Shown here: positions 24,120 to 29,973 of the stretch, piece by piece
How the letters are laid out: each line of letters opens with the position of its first letter
Position numbering within the stretch: position 1 is the stretch's first letter
DNA from: a virus
IMG/VR virus record: IMGVR_UViG_3300037322_000599
Span: 1-29,973 of that record
Reading direction: 5' to 3' (one strand)
DNA: 29,973 nucleotides
Made by a program: the position numbers and the translations under genes
Notes under the pieces: generated by a model
The model's database searches: none
Seen by the model: only the letters and a program-made list of their open reading frames with translations
What the model was told of the DNA's origin: nothing

Positions 24120-25049
24120 TCATGCAAGCTCTCTGATCAGCGTGAGTGGTAGGCATCTGTTGTCTGGTGTGTATTGCAATGAATCTTTGTGGAACCAAAG
24201 CGATATCTTGCCCTCCCAGTCGCCGTGCCGGTTCTTGGCCACAACTAAGGCAGCGTCGGGTTCGTTCTTGAATTTTTCGTTCTCTGGTTCTTTTGCCAAG
24301 ATGTCTGACTTTTGTTTGTTTCTCCAAACAGTCATTACCTGATCAACTTGGTCAACGATGGTGCCTGAACCCCGGGCATCGAACTTGCCCGGGATGTCGT
24401 ACTCGTTTTGGCCTTTTCTAACGTGATGCACTAAGTGAATGTGAATCGAGTTCTCGCGTGCCAAAGCACAGACTCTGTCTACAAACATCTTCTGGCCTGA
24501 ATAGTCGTCTTCGTTTCTAACGCATTTCATGATGTTATCTACAACGAAATGCTTGACCTTTAGTTCGTGAGCGCTGTACCTAATCGCTGCGAACACCTGT
24601 TCTGGTGCGACTGACCCTTGGTGGTCATAGATCCACATACGGTCTTGATCTAACCAGTCGAGCAATCGCTCGTTAAATGCTATTGAGGGCCGCTCACACC
24701 CAGCTACCTGTCTTAACATGCGTAGATATGTCATCGCCGGCTTCATCTCAAACGAGGCTATGCAGGCAGGCTCATTTTGGTTCATGAAGCCGGCAATCAC
24801 CTGGCCTAGCATCAAGCTCTTGCCGTGACCACTAATACCTTGCCATAGGGTTACCTCACAAGGCCTAAACCTAATTAAGTTGTGGGTCTTTTGCCAAGGC
24901 ATTGTGGCCCCTGAGAGCGTCACCCCGTTCTTTAAAATGTATGCAATCTCATCGGTCCAAGCGCGCGGTGGTAGAACCTTCACGATGGGCTCAGACTCAC
25001 GCATGTAACGCTCGAAATCCTGCTCGTTGAATGTTCTTAAGTTAATCAT
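24120..25049 (-). CDS. DnaB/T7 gp4-type replicative helicase domain protein
   Basis: 309 aa from ATG 25049; a TTG at 25073 is less likely. RecA-fold motor of the hexameric helicase superfamily 4: Walker A GISGHGKS (71-78), H1a-type FEM at 100-102 (catalytic Glu101), Walker B HFVVDNIM with Asp171, motif H3-like HIHLVHHVRKG (203-213), and DARGSGTIVDQVDQVMTVWR (224-243) with the arginine finger region, then KNRHGDWEGKISLWF. The DnaB N-terminal domain and any primase or TOPRIM domain are absent, so a host primase would be needed. It follows the DUF1376 protein and an unknown 115-aa protein, forming the replication module. Confidence 0.85.
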   Translation of the reverse strand: MINLRTFNEQDFERYMRESEPIVKVLPPRAWTDEIAYILKNGVTLSGATMPWQKTHNLIRFRPCEVTLWQGISGHGKSLMLGQVIAGFMNQNEPACIASFEMKPAMTYLRMLRQVAGCERPSIAFNERLLDWLDQDRMWIYDHQGSVAPEQVFAAIRYSAHELKVKHFVVDNIMKCVRNEDDYSGQKMFVDRVCALARENSIHIHLVHHVRKGQNEYDIPGKFDARGSGTIVDQVDQVMTVWRNKQKSDILAKEPENEKFKNEPDAALVVAKNRHGDWEGKISLWFHKDSLQYTPDNRCLPLTLIRELA

Positions 25050-25389
25050 TTTCAATCTCTGTGTGGTGCTCAATCAGCTCACGTCCGTTGCATGCGTAGA
25101 TCGAGTGTGGCTTGAAACGATTGATTTGCTTGGCAGCAACGGCCAACTTGGTTGGGTCAACCCCAACCAAGTGGACGATCAGACCTGTTAAGCAACGAAG
25201 GTCAAGAGTCCGTAGGTTGTCGGTTGAATATATGTGAACCTCTGGCATGAAACCGTTCAGTAGGCACATGTCTGGGTCGTTTAATAAGGTGTAGATGTCT
25301 GGCTGCGGGCACTCAGTTAAGAAAACCCAAACGTTTGACAGCTGGGTGTTCATCCTCCTGGCTTGAACGATCGATAGAGTGCCTCTCAT
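25042..25389 (-). CDS. 115-aa protein between initiator and helicase, hypothetical
   Basis: ATG 25389 overlaps the stop of the DUF1376 gene (ATGA) and the end overlaps the helicase start by 8 nt, so all three are coupled. The protein has alternating strands and helices: VWVFLTECPQPDIYTLLND, GFMPEVHIYSTD, LRCLTGLIVHLVGVDPTKLA and a C-terminal KPHSIYACNGRELIEHH. This could be a small Rossmann-like fold. No motif is recognised. By position it might be a helicase loader or partner (as lambda P or DnaC lie beside the helicase), but this is speculation. Confidence 0.6.
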   Translation of the reverse strand: MRGTLSIVQARRMNTQLSNVWVFLTECPQPDIYTLLNDPDMCLLNGFMPEVHIYSTDNLRTLDLRCLTGLIVHLVGVDPTKLAVAAKQINRFKPHSIYACNGRELIEHHTEIEND

Positions 25390-26117
25390 ATCGCACCAGC
25401 GAACCTGTCAGTTGATCTTGTGGCAACAGTATCGGCATGACTGTCTAGCCAACGTTGGCCATTGAGCCATCCGCTGAGCTGTTTCCAGTATTGGGTTTCA
25501 AGGCTACGTGTCTTTACGTAATGGCGAGCACCCTCAATGATTCTGTCTGCAAGCAATCGGTCAGGCTTGAGCTTTGCCCAAGCCTTCATCGCATCCATCT
25601 TGCCTCGCTTGTCACTGAATGTGTCCCAAAGCTCATTAAACATTGGGCACTCATCGCACTTGGGTTTCGCTGATGTCTTTTTATTAGTTAATGGTTCTTG
25701 GTTCTTGGTTACTGATTGGTTCAAGGGGTCTTGATCAGTACTTGAAGTACCCTTTAATTTTTTTTCAAGTGCTAAAGCCATATCAGCTTTGGCTCTGCGC
25801 ACTATTCCACTCTTGATGCCACCAGCCTTACTTGACGATTTCAATTCCTTAAATTTTGAAAGTTCGCGAGTTGTGCGAGCGTTCACATACCCACTTCTAC
25901 TTTTCTTAAATTTTAATGTAAGTATTTTTTGCACGATCTCTTTTTCCTGATCAGAGTGTGCGCCCAACATAAAGTAGATGGCTTCGACACACTTAGGTAG
26001 GGGTTTTTCGGTGTCGTAATAGCACTGTAAAAGTTCAACATAGACGCCTCTTTCAAGAAGATTCAAGCCTCTCGTGCCAGCCCTAAAGTCGTTAATGTGA
26101 AAGGGAAAGTAATGCAT
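25386..26117 (-). CDS. DUF1376 (YdaU-type) replication protein
   Basis: 243 aa from ATG 26117 (AAGAAGGT 8 nt upstream, TGATG overlap with the 31-aa ORF); the longer frame to 26165 is rejected. The N-terminus MHYFPFHINDFRAGTRGL, then LLERGVYVELLQCYYDTEKP LP-type sequence, is the diagnostic DUF1376 domain: a winged-helix found in phage replication initiators. The middle is basic and disordered (Lys-rich, about 100-155), and the C-terminal part CDECPMFNELWDTFSDKRGK, with KAWAKLKPD and YWKQLSGWLNGQRW, is typical of these proteins. Probably binds the origin and brings in the helicase encoded downstream. The origin may lie inside this gene or in the gap next to the repressor. Confidence 0.85.
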   Translation of the reverse strand: MHYFPFHINDFRAGTRGLNLLERGVYVELLQCYYDTEKPLPKCVEAIYFMLGAHSDQEKEIVQKILTLKFKKSRSGYVNARTTRELSKFKELKSSSKAGGIKSGIVRRAKADMALALEKKLKGTSSTDQDPLNQSVTKNQEPLTNKKTSAKPKCDECPMFNELWDTFSDKRGKMDAMKAWAKLKPDRLLADRIIEGARHYVKTRSLETQYWKQLSGWLNGQRWLDSHADTVATRSTDRFAGAI

Positions 26118-26212
26118 CACTGATACCTTCTTGCCTCGGCATTTAATATGATTCTTATTCCCCACTGCTCTTGCATAGTTTTAAGGCTTTTATGTAAAGT
26201 TAATCTTGTCAT
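26117..26212 (-). CDS. 31-aa leader ORF in front of the replication genes
   Basis: Short ORF MTRLTLHKSLKTMQEQWGIR plus 11 more residues. GGAG sits 5 nt before ATG 26212, and its TGA overlaps the ATG of the DUF1376 gene by one base (TGATG), strong signs of translation and coupling. It is the first ORF after the leftward promoter at 26302-26330, the place where lambda-like phages carry cro or N. It is much too short for a helix-turn-helix domain like Cro. It may be a leader peptide that controls downstream translation or a small regulator; no similarity is recognised. Confidence 0.55.
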   Translation of the reverse strand: MTRLTLHKSLKTMQEQWGIRIILNAEARRYQ

Positions 26213-26278
26213 TTCAACTCCGTTTTATTAGGACCGATTGCCCCAGCGGCGCACATAATGATTAAGGTTTTTTTTGCT

Positions 26279-26296
26279 CGTTTATGGGAATGAACG
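26279..26296. promoter_or_regulatory. Candidate operator overlapping the leftward start site
   Basis: CGTTTAT-GGGA-ATGAACG (26279-26285, 26290-26296) is a dyad with one mismatch (ATGAACG against CGTTCAT). It starts just where transcription from the leftward promoter would begin (near 26295), so a bound repressor would block it. The ATGAAC(A/G) half-site recurs at 26371, 27060 (reverse) and 27160. Confidence 0.6.
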
Positions 26297-26301
26297 TATT
26301 A

Positions 26302-26330
26302 ATTGTAGCAACTGTATAGATGAAGATCAA
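26302..26330 (-). promoter_or_regulatory. Leftward early promoter (sigma70 type)
   Basis: On the minus strand TTGATC (26330-26325) is followed after exactly 17 nt by TACAAT (26307-26302), each 4-5 of 6 to consensus, with an expected start near 26295. It would drive the 31-aa ORF, the DUF1376, helicase and perhaps terminase genes. The rest of 26213-26422 is AT-rich control sequence without a gene. Confidence 0.7.
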
Positions 26331-26360
26331 CAGCAAACATAATTACATAAATCTAAACAG

Positions 26361-26390
26361 TTTGCATATTATGAACATATAAAGTATTGT
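26361..26390 (+). promoter_or_regulatory. Possible repressor-gene promoter with an operator half-site in its spacer
   Basis: TTTGCA (26361-26366), 18 nt, TATTGT (26385-26390): each 4 of 6 matches to sigma70 consensus. The half-site ATGAACA (26371-26377) lies in the spacer, which would allow autoregulation. A weak promoter is usual for a maintained repressor. Alternative AT-rich positions nearby cannot be excluded. Confidence 0.4.
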
Positions 26391-26422
26391 GTGATTTTCT
26401 TGCACATAAAACAAAGGTTGTC

Positions 26423-27052
26423 ATGCCTTCATTGAATAAACAAAACCCTAATTTAGATGTTCAATGGTTCAAGACTAAGCTCGAAGAAAAGCAACTTACG
26501 GTTCGTGGCTTGGCTAAGTTATTGGAAATCAACCCATCGACTGTTAGTCTGATGTTGCGTGGCATTCGCGCCATTCATAACAAAGACGCGGTCAAGCTTG
26601 CTGATATCTTAGGTGTCACCACAATTGAGATTTTTAAACGTGCTGGCGCTCCCATTGAAGACGAGGTACGACAAGTCCCTGTGACGATGTTCCTTGACGA
26701 ACGCAATGAGCTCGTGCAGATAGATATTGAGGCAGCTGACAAATTTAAAGCACCCTACGATACACCTTCGAATTCATTCGCGTTGCAGATCAGAAACGGC
26801 CGCAAGCACGACGGTTGGATGCTTGTGGTGGGCGCAAACAAAATCAGACCTGAAGCATGTCTTGGTTCACTAGTCGTTTACTGTGGTGACAACGGTATAA
26901 CAAACATAGGTATTATCAAGCGTGGCTATACAACGGGCACCTATAATGTCATGAACGACGTGACAAGTGATCTTAATGGCGATGTAGCTCAGAACATGCG
27001 CGTTCTGTGGTGCCAGATTGTCATCTGGATCAAGCCGACATCGATTAATTAA
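26423..27052 (+). CDS. CI-like phage repressor, S24-like without the active serine
   Basis: 209 aa from ATG 26423 (AAAGG 6 nt upstream); a TTG at 26387 is rejected. Residues about 14-70 form an XRE-type helix-turn-helix: LTVRGLAKLLEINPSTVSLM (25-44), RGIRAIHNKDAVKLADILGV. Residues 85-205 resemble the S24/LexA C-terminal domain: FALQIRNGRKHDGWMLVV where LexA/CI have a GDSM serine, and later IGIIKRGYTTGTYNV where the catalytic Lys lies (Lys166). The nucleophilic Ser appears to be missing, so RecA-assisted self-cleavage is doubtful. Probably controls the leftward and rightward early operons. Confidence 0.8.
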   Translation: MPSLNKQNPNLDVQWFKTKLEEKQLTVRGLAKLLEINPSTVSLMLRGIRAIHNKDAVKLADILGVTTIEIFKRAGAPIEDEVRQVPVTMFLDERNELVQIDIEAADKFKAPYDTPSNSFALQIRNGRKHDGWMLVVGANKIRPEACLGSLVVYCGDNGITNIGIIKRGYTTGTYNVMNDVTSDLNGDVAQNMRVLWCQIVIWIKPTSIN

Positions 27053-27059
27053 TTGAAAA

Positions 27060-27166
27060 TGTTCATGTTATTTTTCGTAAAAAACGTATATCTTTATATC
27101 AACTGTTTATATATTGTCATTTTTAATGTAGTATTTGTTTTGTGCACTGTTGTTCGTAAATGAACG
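27060..27166. promoter_or_regulatory. Operator/promoter region of the rightward early operon
   Basis: The 129-bp gap after the repressor is AT-rich and contains TGTTCAT (27060-27066, reverse complement of ATGAACA) and a dyad GTTC-GTAAAT-GAAC (27152-27165) that ends in ATGAACG (27160-27166), just upstream of the AGGAG of the next gene. These match the half-sites on the other side of the repressor gene. A -10-like TATATT (27110-27115) and TAGTAT (27129-27134) exist, but I cannot pick one convincing -35/-10 pair. Confidence 0.5.
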
Positions 27167-27181
27167 CTCAGGAGTTAAAAA

Positions 27182-27436
27182 ATGGCATACGAAGTTGTCA
27201 TTGAAGTTGACCCCCAAGAGGCTGGTGAATTAATAGAGCTTTACGAGGCTGAGGGTTTGGCAAAGGTGCTTGAGGCCTTACGACTTTACCACTGGTATGG
27301 GCACCACAAAATCATTGCCGACTTAGAGATCGAGTTTAAAGACGGTGACGTGATACTCACTGATGGCGGCCCATATGTTGGATACATAAACGCAGGTAGT
27401 TTCGAGGCAGGTCTTTTTTTTAAAATTCCACATTAA
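27182..27436 (+). CDS. 84-aa acidic protein, hypothetical
   Basis: First gene of the rightward early operon, with AGGAG 7 nt before the ATG. Begins with strands AYEVVIEVDPQEAGELIELY and has a helix (LAKVLEALRLYHWYGHHKII), then ADLEIEFKDGDVILTDGG. Net acidic, no membrane segment, no cysteine. No family recognised. First early genes in phages often encode inhibitors of host functions or anti-defence factors; that is context only. Confidence 0.65.
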   Translation: MAYEVVIEVDPQEAGELIELYEAEGLAKVLEALRLYHWYGHHKIIADLEIEFKDGDVILTDGGPYVGYINAGSFEAGLFFKIPH

Positions 27437-27446
27437 CGAGCGTTAA

Positions 27447-27749
27447 GTGACCAATCCATATTACAACCCAGACCCCACGCAGTGGTGGCATGGAGATGAG
27501 ATGTTAATAGACAGACAGGCCGACATATGGGATGTCTGGCATACGTGGGAAACAGGCTCCTTAGATTGCGATCTGTGGGGCCCAGATGATTGGCAGGACG
27601 ATATGCTGCGGTCGGATTATTTTGATGATATGCCAGAAGAAGCATTTGTCGAGCTGTTGTCTCTCATGGCCAAGAACCGGGGCAGCCCACAGCTGACTAA
27701 TCTGGTTAAACACACCACGCTTTACATCACAACCACACTGGAGTCTTAA
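27447..27749 (+). CDS. 100-aa Trp- and Asp-rich protein, hypothetical
   Basis: Starts at GTG 27447, 10 nt after the previous stop; the ribosome-binding site is weak, and ATG 27501 is an alternative. It is unusual in composition: nine Trp and many Asp/Glu in the first 60 residues (PTQWWHGDEM, DIWDVWHTWETG, DLWGPDDWQDDM), then a helix (PEEAFVELLSLMAKNRG). Strong negative charge with aromatic residues could mimic DNA or bind a basic partner. No family recognised. Confidence 0.55.
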   Translation: MTNPYYNPDPTQWWHGDEMLIDRQADIWDVWHTWETGSLDCDLWGPDDWQDDMLRSDYFDDMPEEAFVELLSLMAKNRGSPQLTNLVKHTTLYITTTLES

Positions 27750-27751
27750 TC

Positions 27752-27871
27752 ATGATTGTCTACAGCTGTCACAATTTTGTTCGCCTGCGAAGGGCACGCA
27801 ACAAGAAGTTTATTGTTATAGCAGTCGTTTCAAGTGTTTTGCTTGTACTCGGCTTTTTTTTGTTTTATTAG
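27752..27871 (+). CDS. 39-aa single-span membrane protein
   Basis: Short ORF with GGAG 9 nt upstream of ATG 27752, 2 nt after the previous stop. It reads MIVYSCHNFVRLRRARNKKF followed by one hydrophobic helix IVIAVVSSVLLVLGFFLFY to the end. The basic stretch just before the helix predicts the N-terminus inside the cell. No family is recognised. Size and place fit small phage membrane proteins such as exclusion or lysis-control factors, but it is far from the lysis genes. Confidence 0.65.
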   Translation: MIVYSCHNFVRLRRARNKKFIVIAVVSSVLLVLGFFLFY

Positions 27872-27890
27872 ATTAGGAAAGAACAACATA

Positions 27891-28364
27891 ATGATCTATA
27901 CGTCAACAGAAACAGATAAGATTTTTGCGGCCCTTATCATAGCCAAGAAGAAGTTCAAGCCAGTTATTAAGAACAACTTTAACCCGCACTTTAAAAACCG
28001 TTTTGCCGACCTGTCTGCAATCAATGACGCAACAGAGGGGCCGCTCTGCGATGCCGGGCTGGCCATCCTGCAGGTGATTGAGACGGCAGAGGGTGGAGTG
28101 GCCATAGGTGCGCGACTTGTCCACTCGTCAGGGCAGTGGCTGGAGGTTGCCCCAGCCTTCTTCCCGGCCACCAAGATGGATGCCCAAGGGTATGGCAGCG
28201 CCACGACTTACGGTCGTCGTTACCAGATCTCAGCGCTTTTGTGTATCGCTGCTGACGAGGATGACGACGCCAATGCTGCCAGCAAGCCCGGCAAAGAGGC
28301 GCCTGCTGTTATTGCCAGTAAATTAAAAAAGGCCAAGGGGGCGACGCAAGATGATTTCCTCTGA
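27891..28364 (+). CDS. ERF-family single-strand annealing protein
   Basis: 157 aa from ATG 27891 (AGGAAAG upstream); the frame extends to 27834 but starts inside the membrane-protein gene. Matches the ERF (P22 Erf) family: NNFNPHFKNRFADLSAINDA, then LCDAGLAILQVIE, GVAIGARLVHSSGQWLEV, and the diagnostic GYGSATTYGRRYQISALLCI followed by AADEDDDAN. These proteins form rings that anneal complementary DNA strands and work with a 5'-3' exonuclease, which is the next gene (overlap 14 nt). Role: recombination and genome circularisation. Confidence 0.92.
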   Translation: MIYTSTETDKIFAALIIAKKKFKPVIKNNFNPHFKNRFADLSAINDATEGPLCDAGLAILQVIETAEGGVAIGARLVHSSGQWLEVAPAFFPATKMDAQGYGSATTYGRRYQISALLCIAADEDDDANAASKPGKEAPAVIASKLKKAKGATQDDFL

Positions 28365-28983
28365 ACCCATTATTGAATTGCAGCGCACCGACCAGTGGCT
28401 AATTGACCGGCTGGGCCTGATCACCGCGTCCAAAGTTAAGGACGTTGTAGGTAAGACCAAGGCTGGGTCTTATTTGGCCGGCCGTGATGCCTATAAATGG
28501 CAGCTGGTGCGCGAGCGCATTACCGGCGTGCCAGCAGAATTCAAGGCCACGGCTGCAATGCAGTGGGGCATCGATCAGGAAGAGGATGCCCGCAAGTTCT
28601 ATGAGACTCGCTACGACGTTGAGGTTGCTAAAGTAGGTTTTATTAAGCACCCATCAATTGAATGCGCTGGAGCCTCGCCTGACGGCTTAGTGGGGGACGA
28701 TGGGCTGGTTGAATTTAAGTGTATGGAATCGGTTAATCACCTGCGAACGATTTACAAGCGCAAGGTGCCCGATGATCATGTTGATCAGTGCCAGTTCCAG
28801 ATGGCGGTCACAGGTCGTCAGTGGTGCGACCTGACCTTGTATGACCCACGCATGCCCGACGAACTGCAGCTAAAGCGATTTCGTCTCAAGCGTGATCAGG
28901 ACCGTATTACTTTTTTAGAAACAGAAATCCTCCTGTTCAACATAGAGATCGAAGATATTGTCTCAAAACTTTTGGAGCAATAA
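28351..28983 (+). CDS. YqaJ/lambda-Exo-type nuclease
   Basis: 210 aa. Belongs to the PD-(D/E)xK alkaline exonucleases: Glu78 in the DQEEDARKFYE helix, Asp111 in GASPDGLV, and Glu121-x-Lys123 in VEFKC correspond to lambda Exo Glu85, Asp119, Glu129 and Lys131. Additional supports are the N-terminal RTDQWLIDRLGLITAS substrate motif and DDHVDQCQFQMAVTGRQWCD. It resects 5' ends of double-stranded DNA so that the ERF protein can anneal the 3' tails. Overlap with ERF and GGGGG upstream suggest coupled translation. Confidence 0.92.
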   Translation: MISSEPIIELQRTDQWLIDRLGLITASKVKDVVGKTKAGSYLAGRDAYKWQLVRERITGVPAEFKATAAMQWGIDQEEDARKFYETRYDVEVAKVGFIKHPSIECAGASPDGLVGDDGLVEFKCMESVNHLRTIYKRKVPDDHVDQCQFQMAVTGRQWCDLTLYDPRMPDELQLKRFRLKRDQDRITFLETEILLFNIEIEDIVSKLLEQ

Positions 28984-28985
28984 AA

Positions 28986-29240
28986 ATGGCTTATGACAAC
29001 ACCAACACTTTCATTATTTCAAAGAATGACAAGGGTGACAATGATAAGCGACCCGACTATAGGGGCAGTGTCAATATTGACGGCAAGGATTATGACTTGT
29101 CTGGCTGGATCAAAACGAGAAAGGATGACGGTGGGAAGTTCATCTCCGGCTCTGTTCAAGTTCCAAAGCCCAAGGCACAACCCGCGAAGACGGCATCACC
29201 GGCTCAAGATGTCGCGTATGAAGACGACATTCCGTTCTGA
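28986..29240 (+). CDS. Short SSB-like protein with acidic tip
   Basis: 84 aa, GGAG 8 nt before the ATG. A short beta-rich domain (NTFIISKNDKGDNDKRPDYR, GSVNIDGKDYDLSGWIK, GKFISGSVQV) like a reduced OB fold or a DUF736-type single-strand-DNA-binding protein, then a Pro/Ala/Lys linker, then AYEDDIPF at the very end. The EDDIPF tail matches the C-terminal acidic tip of bacterial SSB (DDDIPF) that recruits RecQ, PriA, Exo and other partners. The core is only about 55 residues, half a normal SSB, so DNA binding needs testing. Confidence 0.7.
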   Translation: MAYDNTNTFIISKNDKGDNDKRPDYRGSVNIDGKDYDLSGWIKTRKDDGGKFISGSVQVPKPKAQPAKTASPAQDVAYEDDIPF

Positions 29241-29731
29241 TGACCATTACCATCGGAGTCGATCCCGGCATCACAGGTGCTATTGCGGTCCTTCAAGATG
29301 GCAAACACCTGTTGATGCTTATAGACATGCCTACGGTGAGCTCAGGCAAGAGCGTGAAGGTTTCGCGCTCTGTTGACTCGGTTGGTTTATCTAAGGCCGT
29401 GGGTGACCTTCTGGCCGCTTACCCGCTTGAATACGTTTCGGCCATCGTTGAAAAAACTTCTGCGATGCCGGGACAGGGGGTGTCATCAACTTACTCGATG
29501 GGCCACAGCAGGGGGGTTGTTGAGGGGGTGTTCTTAACTAAAGGTATACCCACCCAGTTGGTAGCGCCAATAGTTTGGAAAAAGAAAATGGGCTTTAACT
29601 CAGACAAAGAATTTGTTCGGGGCGAAATATCAAAACTTTTTCCTACGGCAAGTTTGCATAGAAAGAAAGATCACGACCGAGCCGAAGCGATCGGCTTGGC
29701 ACTTTATTTACATCAGGAGAAGTTCAAATGA
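29240..29731 (+). CDS. RuvC-like Holliday junction resolvase
   Basis: 163 aa, ATG overlapping the previous stop (TGATG). RNase H-fold resolvase: Asp8 in GVDPGITGA, Glu71 in IVEKTSAMPGQGV, and Asp144/Asp146 in KKDHDRAEAIGLALY supply the four metal-binding acids found in RuvC. Length is that of bacterial RuvC (about 170 aa). It should cut recombination and replication junctions so that terminase can package unbranched DNA. Completes the ERF-Exo-SSB-resolvase set. Confidence 0.93.
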   Translation: MTITIGVDPGITGAIAVLQDGKHLLMLIDMPTVSSGKSVKVSRSVDSVGLSKAVGDLLAAYPLEYVSAIVEKTSAMPGQGVSSTYSMGHSRGVVEGVFLTKGIPTQLVAPIVWKKKMGFNSDKEFVRGEISKLFPTASLHRKKDHDRAEAIGLALYLHQEKFK

Positions 29732-29973
29732 AACTTATAGAAAACAAGCACGTTGAGGTTATCTCTGGCCCTACACTTTTGACTGAAGAGCAGGTCGCTG
29801 GCATGTTGGGAGTGAGCCGCTCAGTTTTGCGAGGTCAGCGGTATCGTCGAGTTGGTTTGCCGTTTCGAAAGCTTGCCGGCAATGCGGTCTTATATGACCT
29901 TGAAGATGTAAAAAAATATGTGTTTGGAAACAAGATTTATACTAAAGACTTTCCTGCGCCAGTCTCCAAATAG
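29728..29973 (+). CDS. AlpA/excisionase-type helix-turn-helix protein
   Basis: 81 aa, ATG overlapping the RuvC stop (ATGA), ending with TAG at the last base of the window. Residues about 18-65 (LLTEEQVAGMLGVSRSVLRG, then RRVGLPFRKLAGNAVLYDLE) match the HTH_17/MerR-like domain of AlpA regulators and Xis proteins: recognition helix VSRSVLRGQRY and a wing ending in YDLEDVKKYV. It could be a recombination directionality factor or a transcription regulator. No integrase is in the window, so regulator is at least as likely. Confidence 0.8.
   Translation: MKLIENKHVEVISGPTLLTEEQVAGMLGVSRSVLRGQRYRRVGLPFRKLAGNAVLYDLEDVKKYVFGNKIYTKDFPAPVSK

Overview
The window looks like a complete or nearly complete genome of a small tailed phage (about 30 kb) with a podovirus-type virion, probably infecting a Gram-negative bacterium of moderate GC content. 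Evidence for this is a P22-type portal, a short-tail adapter and nozzle pair with no tape measure, major tail tube or sheath gene, a block of candidate ejection proteins, an O-antigen/LPS-era style tail fibre with collagen-like repeats, and a holin/endolysin pair. The exact host cannot be read from the sequence. I see no integrase, tRNA, CRISPR array or diversity-generating retroelement.

Layout. Almost everything left of about 26.3 kb lies on the minus strand and reads right to left: a 31-codon ORF, a DUF1376-type replication protein, an unknown protein, a DnaB-like helicase, a small zinc-ribbon protein, the small and large terminase subunits, portal, a small protein, a 764-aa unknown protein, scaffold, major capsid protein, a 72-aa protein, a 209-aa protein, P22 gp4-like adapter, gp10-like nozzle, an acetyltransferase-like protein, then a block with an S74-chaperone protein, a lambda-R-type muralytic domain and a likely ejection protein, then tail fibre and accessory proteins, holin and endolysin. 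Genes are packed with 4-nt (ATGA/GTGA) or 1-nt (TAATG/TGATG) overlaps, so the block is probably translated in coupled fashion.

The region 26.2-27.2 kb is the control region. A CI-like repressor gene reads rightward; a good sigma70-type promoter (TTGATC, 17 nt, TACAAT) faces left, and ATGAAC(A/G) half-sites occur on both sides of the repressor gene, suggesting a lambda-like autoregulated switch. The repressor has an S24-like C-terminal sequence but no recognisable nucleophilic serine.

Rightward from 27.2 kb to the end is an early recombination operon: three small unknown proteins (one a 39-aa membrane protein), ERF single-strand annealing protein, YqaJ/lambda-Exo-type nuclease, a short SSB-like protein with the acidic EDDIPF tip, a RuvC-like resolvase and an AlpA/Xis-type helix-turn-helix protein ending at the last base. 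The strong hairpin terminator at 114-146 is oriented to stop rightward transcription entering from the right-hand end, which suggests the molecule is circular or circularly permuted and that early-right and late-left operons converge there.

Most striking non-coding feature: the 312-bp gap between the terminase subunits carries two blocks of TGGCG-type motifs spaced 11 bp apart, followed by a very G-rich tract; it is a candidate packaging (pac) site, origin or late-control site. The capsid gene is flanked by three strong predicted RNA structures.
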